A stretch of DNA of 64,000 nucleotides from Lachnospiraceae bacterium Marseille-Q4251 (lineage in GTDB: Bacteria > Bacillota > Clostridia > Lachnospirales > Lachnospiraceae), in the NCBI GenBank assembly GCA_018223435.1, contig JAGTTO010000001.1, positions 1,612,001 to 1,676,000 on the forward strand, read 5' to 3'. The notes beneath the pieces were generated by a model that saw nothing but the letters and a program-made list of their open reading frames with translations, ran no database searches and was not told the DNA's origin. Positions 61,312-64,000 of this stretch are shown one piece after another. A program made the translations under genes and the position numbers. Position 1 is the stretch's first letter. Every line of letters starts with the position of its first letter.

Positions 61312-62220
61312 TTATTTCACCGCTCCGATCAGCTCATGGATATCTTTCACTCCATATTTCTCCATGTAGGCCTGGATGCCGTCGATGACGTCGATGGTGG
61401 CCGTGGGATTTACAAAGTTGGCGGTTCCGACGGCTACGCCGGTGGCTCCTGCAAGGATAAATTCCAGCGCATCCTCAGCGGTGGTGACGCCGCCCATGCC
61501 GATGACGGGGATCTTTACGGCGTTGGCCACCTGGTAGACCATACGCACAGCGATGGGGTGAACGGCCGGGCCGGAGACGCCGCCGGTCTTATTGGCCAGG
61601 GCGAAGGTACGGCGGTTGACATCGATCTTCATACCGGTGAGGGTATTGATGAGGGAAACCGCATCGGCTCCGCCTGCCTCTGCTGCCCGGGCGATCTCAG
61701 CGATATCCGTTACGTTCGGGGTCAGCTTCATGATTACCGGCTGCTTTGCGATCTTTTTGATCTCGGCCGTGAGCTCCTCCACATGCTTCGGATCCTGGCC
61801 GAAAGCGAGGAAGCCCGCGTTGACGTTGGGGCAGGAAATGTTGATCTCCATCATATCGATCTTTTCCTCTGCCAGCCGTTCAACCACAGCCAGATATTCT
61901 TCCGGCGCATGACCGCAGACGTTGACGATGATCTTCGTGTCATATTTCTGAAGGAAGGGAATATCTCTCTTGCAGAAAACGTCGATGCCGGGGTTCTGAA
62001 GGCCGATGGCGTTCATCATGCCGCCGTAAGTCTCTGCCACTCTCGGAGTCGCGTTTCCCGGCCAGGGCACGTTTGCCACGCCTTTCGTCACAACGGCGCC
62101 CAGGCGGTTGAGATCCACAAATTCACTGTATTCTTCACCGGATCCAAAGGTTCCGGAGGCTGTCATCACCGGATTTTTCAGCTCCACACCGGCGATATTC
62201 ACGCGCATATCTGTCATCAT
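61312..62220 (-). CDS. pyrD: Dihydroorotate dehydrogenase, class 1B catalytic subunit
   Basis: 302 residues, FMN barrel that oxidises dihydroorotate. Key parts: NPVMTASGTFGSGEEY, catalytic Cys in MEINISCPNVNAG, LTPNVTDIA, and GMGGVTTAEDALEFILAGATGVAVGTA for the FMN phosphate. It overlaps pyrK by 4 bp, which supports the class 1B heterotetramer with NAD+ as acceptor. Confidence 0.97.
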   Translation of the reverse strand: MMTDMRVNIAGVELKNPVMTASGTFGSGEEYSEFVDLNRLGAVVTKGVANVPWPGNATPRVAETYGGMMNAIGLQNPGIDVFCKRDIPFLQKYDTKIIVNVCGHAPEEYLAVVERLAEEKIDMMEINISCPNVNAGFLAFGQDPKHVEELTAEIKKIAKQPVIMKLTPNVTDIAEIARAAEAGGADAVSLINTLTGMKIDVNRRTFALANKTGGVSGPAVHPIAVRMVYQVANAVKIPVIGMGGVTTAEDALEFILAGATGVAVGTANFVNPTATIDVIDGIQAYMEKYGVKDIHELIGAVK

Positions 62221-62993
62221 AACTCCACCTCCGTTGAAAGGAATACCGGTCCGTCTTTACATACCCGCTTGTTGTGGACGTGGGAATGACTGTCCACCTC
62301 TTTGGACTTGCAGACGCAGCCAAGACAGGCTCCTACGCCGCAGGCCATCCGCTCCTCAAGAGAAAGCCAGCACTCGATGCCTTTTTCCTCTGCATAAGCT
62401 TTCAGCGCCCGAAGCATCGGGGTGGGGCCGCAGGCATAGATCACATCGGCACTTAAGCCCTCCGCGCAGATTGCATCCAGCACATTTCCTTTGGTTCCGG
62501 CGCTTCCGTCCTCGGTAGCGAGATAAACGGTTCCGTTTTTCGCAAGCTCCTCATTGAGGAAAAGCTCATCGCGGTAGCCCAGGATGATCTGCTTCTCTCC
62601 TTTGAGTTCTCTGGAAAGTTCCAGCATGGGCGGAATACCGATGCCGCCGCCGATGAGGAAGGCTTTCTTTCCTTCTTCCATCCGATCCAGCGGAAAGCCA
62701 TTTCCCAGGGGTCCAAGTATCTCGACCTCGTCTCCTTTGGAATAACCGGAAAATTCTGCGGTCCCTTTTCCGGCCACGCGGTAAACGATCCGGAGCTGTC
62801 TTTCTTCTTTATTTACTTCACAGATGCTGATGGGTCTCGGGAGCAGACGGCTGCCATCCTGACAGTAAAGATTGATAAACTGTCCCGGCTTCGCCTCTCC
62901 TGCCACCTGTTCGGTCTGAAGCCACAGGCTGAAGATCCCGGTTCCGATCCGCTCCTGGCTCACTACTTTTGCACATTCTTTAAATTTTGCCAC
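62217..62993 (-). CDS. pyrK: Dihydroorotate dehydrogenase electron transfer subunit
   Basis: 258 residues. FAD domain (RLLPRPISICEV), NAD domain (FLIGGGIGIPPMLEL, YACGPTPML) and the [2Fe-2S] site ERMACGVGACLGCVCKSKE with the fourth Cys in RVCKDGPVF. Passes electrons from PyrD to NAD+. Follows pyrF by 72 bp, which include a hairpin. Confidence 0.97.
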   Translation of the reverse strand: MAKFKECAKVVSQERIGTGIFSLWLQTEQVAGEAKPGQFINLYCQDGSRLLPRPISICEVNKEERQLRIVYRVAGKGTAEFSGYSKGDEVEILGPLGNGFPLDRMEEGKKAFLIGGGIGIPPMLELSRELKGEKQIILGYRDELFLNEELAKNGTVYLATEDGSAGTKGNVLDAICAEGLSADVIYACGPTPMLRALKAYAEEKGIECWLSLEERMACGVGACLGCVCKSKEVDSHSHVHNKRVCKDGPVFLSTEVEL

Positions 62994-63015
62994 TTTTTTC
63001 TCTCCATACTCTGAT

Positions 63016-63051
63016 AACTGCCAGATGCATTTTTCAACACAACTGGCAGTT
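63016..63051. promoter_or_regulatory. Hairpin between pyrF and pyrK
   Basis: AACTGCCAG and CTGGCAGTT form a perfect 9-bp stem with an 18-nt loop. On the minus strand it has no T run, so it is not a clear terminator; an mRNA-processing or attenuation role is possible. Confidence 0.5.
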
Positions 63052-63065
63052 TCTTTTTTCTATAT

Positions 63066-63992
63066 TTATCTGTTTTTCAGTGCGCCATCGATATCTGCGA
63101 TCATATCTTCCACAGCGGCTCTGGAGGCCTCTGCGAAAGCAGCCTCGCCATACTTCGCATATTTCTCCTGCTTCCATGCGGCGATGATACCGCGGGAAGA
63201 GTTGACAATGGCTCCCAGTCCGTCTTCATTGAAGAAATGAACCAGATCCTTGCCTTTTCCGCCCTGTGCGCCGTAGCCCGGCACCAGGATGAAGGCCTTC
63301 GGCATGATTTTTCTCAGGATTTTACCCTGCTCCGGATAGGTAGCGCCGACAACAGCTCCTACATAGCTGTATTTGTCGCCCATGCATTCCTCGCCCCAGG
63401 CAGCGACATGCTCGCCCACGATCTCATAGAGGGGACGGCCGTCGATGAGACGGTCCTGAAACTCTCCGCTGGAGGGATTGGAGGTCTTCACCAGTACGAA
63501 AATACCTTTTTTCTCCTCTTTGCAGACGTCGATGAAGGGTTTGATGCCGTCGGTTCCGAGATAGGGGTTCACGGTAGCGAAATCCTCATCAAAACCGGCA
63601 AATTTCTGGCTTCCCACCTGTACTTTCCCCAGATGGCCTACTGCGTAAGCTGCGGAGGTGGAGCCGATATCGCCTCTCTTGACGTCGCCGATGACTACCA
63701 GATCTTTTTCCTTACAATAATCGACGGTCTTCTTGAAAGCGATGAGACCTTCGATACCGAACTGCTCGTACATGGCGATCTGCGGTTTCACCGCCGGGAT
63801 CAGGTCATAAACATGGTCTATGATCTCTTTGTTGTACTGCCAGATGGCCTCTCCGGCTCCCTTTAAGGTCTCGCCGTACTCTTTGAAGGCTTTTTCCTGA
63901 ATCTGTTTCGGAATGTAATTCAGCATGGGATCCAGGCCGACAACGATGGGTGCATGGGTTTTCTCGATTTTACTGATGAGTTTCTGAATCAT
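63066..63992 (-). CDS. pyrF: Orotidine 5'-phosphate decarboxylase (group 2, long form)
   Basis: 308 residues, the long form of OMP decarboxylase. Catalytic block VVIGDVKRGDIGSTSAAYA with the Asp-Lys-Asp tetrad, N-terminal VVGLDPMLNYIPK, and C-terminal FILVPGYGAQGGKG. It makes UMP. The ATG at 63990-63992 lies 8 bp from the window edge, so its promoter and upstream pyr genes are not visible. Confidence 0.97.
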   Translation of the reverse strand: MIQKLISKIEKTHAPIVVGLDPMLNYIPKQIQEKAFKEYGETLKGAGEAIWQYNKEIIDHVYDLIPAVKPQIAMYEQFGIEGLIAFKKTVDYCKEKDLVVIGDVKRGDIGSTSAAYAVGHLGKVQVGSQKFAGFDEDFATVNPYLGTDGIKPFIDVCKEEKKGIFVLVKTSNPSSGEFQDRLIDGRPLYEIVGEHVAAWGEECMGDKYSYVGAVVGATYPEQGKILRKIMPKAFILVPGYGAQGGKGKDLVHFFNEDGLGAIVNSSRGIIAAWKQEKYAKYGEAAFAEASRAAVEDMIADIDGALKNR

Positions 63993-64000
63993 TGTTCTTT

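Noticed and set aside
61267..62289. 340-codon plus-strand frame
   Set aside because: Mirror frame of pyrD; no ribosome site and no recognisable protein pattern.
1..64000. CRISPR array, prophage or integrase-carrying element
   Set aside because: No regularly spaced direct repeats, cas genes, capsid/terminase genes or recombinase genes were seen on either strand.

Overview
The window looks like chromosome of a gut-type, low-to-mid GC Firmicute of the family Lachnospiraceae. This rests on gene content and style: YesM/YesN-type two-component systems paired with LplB/LplC-type sugar ABC importers, GH38/GH4/GH43 enzymes, split purine and pyrimidine operons, ClpC/RadA, a class B sortase remnant, strong TTGACA-17-TATAAT promoters and U-rich terminators. 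Genus is inferred only loosely. There is no phage, plasmid backbone, rRNA or CRISPR array.

Layout. 1-18.6 kb (mostly minus strand) is a carbohydrate locus: partial M17 leucyl aminopeptidase, GH38 alpha-mannosidase, GH4 glycosidase, PfkB sugar kinase, an LplC/solute-binding protein/LplB importer, an EEP-family phosphoesterase, two PHP-family phosphoesterases (one divergent, with an unknown small protein), and a YesM-YesN-OPA antiporter operon. The repeated appearance of phosphoesterases plus an organophosphate antiporter suggests a phosphorylated glycan or phosphodiester substrate. 18.6-19.3 kb is a gene-free patch with two 202-bp palindromic elements. 19.3-26.9 kb holds an HD protein, an FMN-dependent hydroxy-acid dehydrogenase and an operon of two DtxR-like paralogues, a DUF454 protein and a CydDC-like ABC pair under one promoter overlapped by a palindrome.

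26.9-35.1 kb is a rearranged, partly decayed region: a sortase pseudogene broken by a 163-bp MITE, two clusters of tiny hydrophobic-peptide genes with convergent antisense RNAs (candidate type I toxin-antitoxin systems) flanking an amino-acid ABC/thioredoxin/AhpD-like operon, a frameshifted XRE regulator, an unusual tRNA-Trp, and a 3'-truncated Cys/Met PLP enzyme whose end has become the tRNA promoter.

35.2-52.4 kb is housekeeping: radA, a conserved small protein, clpC, a GntR regulator, a second inverted copy of the MITE, a surface protein, purE-purM-purN-purD, mgtE, degV, an M29 aminopeptidase, a YfbR-like HD nucleotidase, and VanZ plus small membrane proteins. Long imperfect hairpin repeats sit between several of these genes. 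52.4-64 kb contains pyrE and pyrF-pyrK-pyrD, separated by a visibly AT-richer island with a second YesN/YesM system, an ABC sugar importer and a GH43 enzyme. The island has its own terminator and pyrE its own promoter, so it looks inserted into a formerly contiguous pyr operon.

The best candidates for new biology are the paired toxin/antisense cassettes (27.7-28.4 and 32.6-33.4 kb), the 202-bp palindrome pair (18.77-19.26 kb), the MITE pair, and the phosphoesterase-rich glycan locus.
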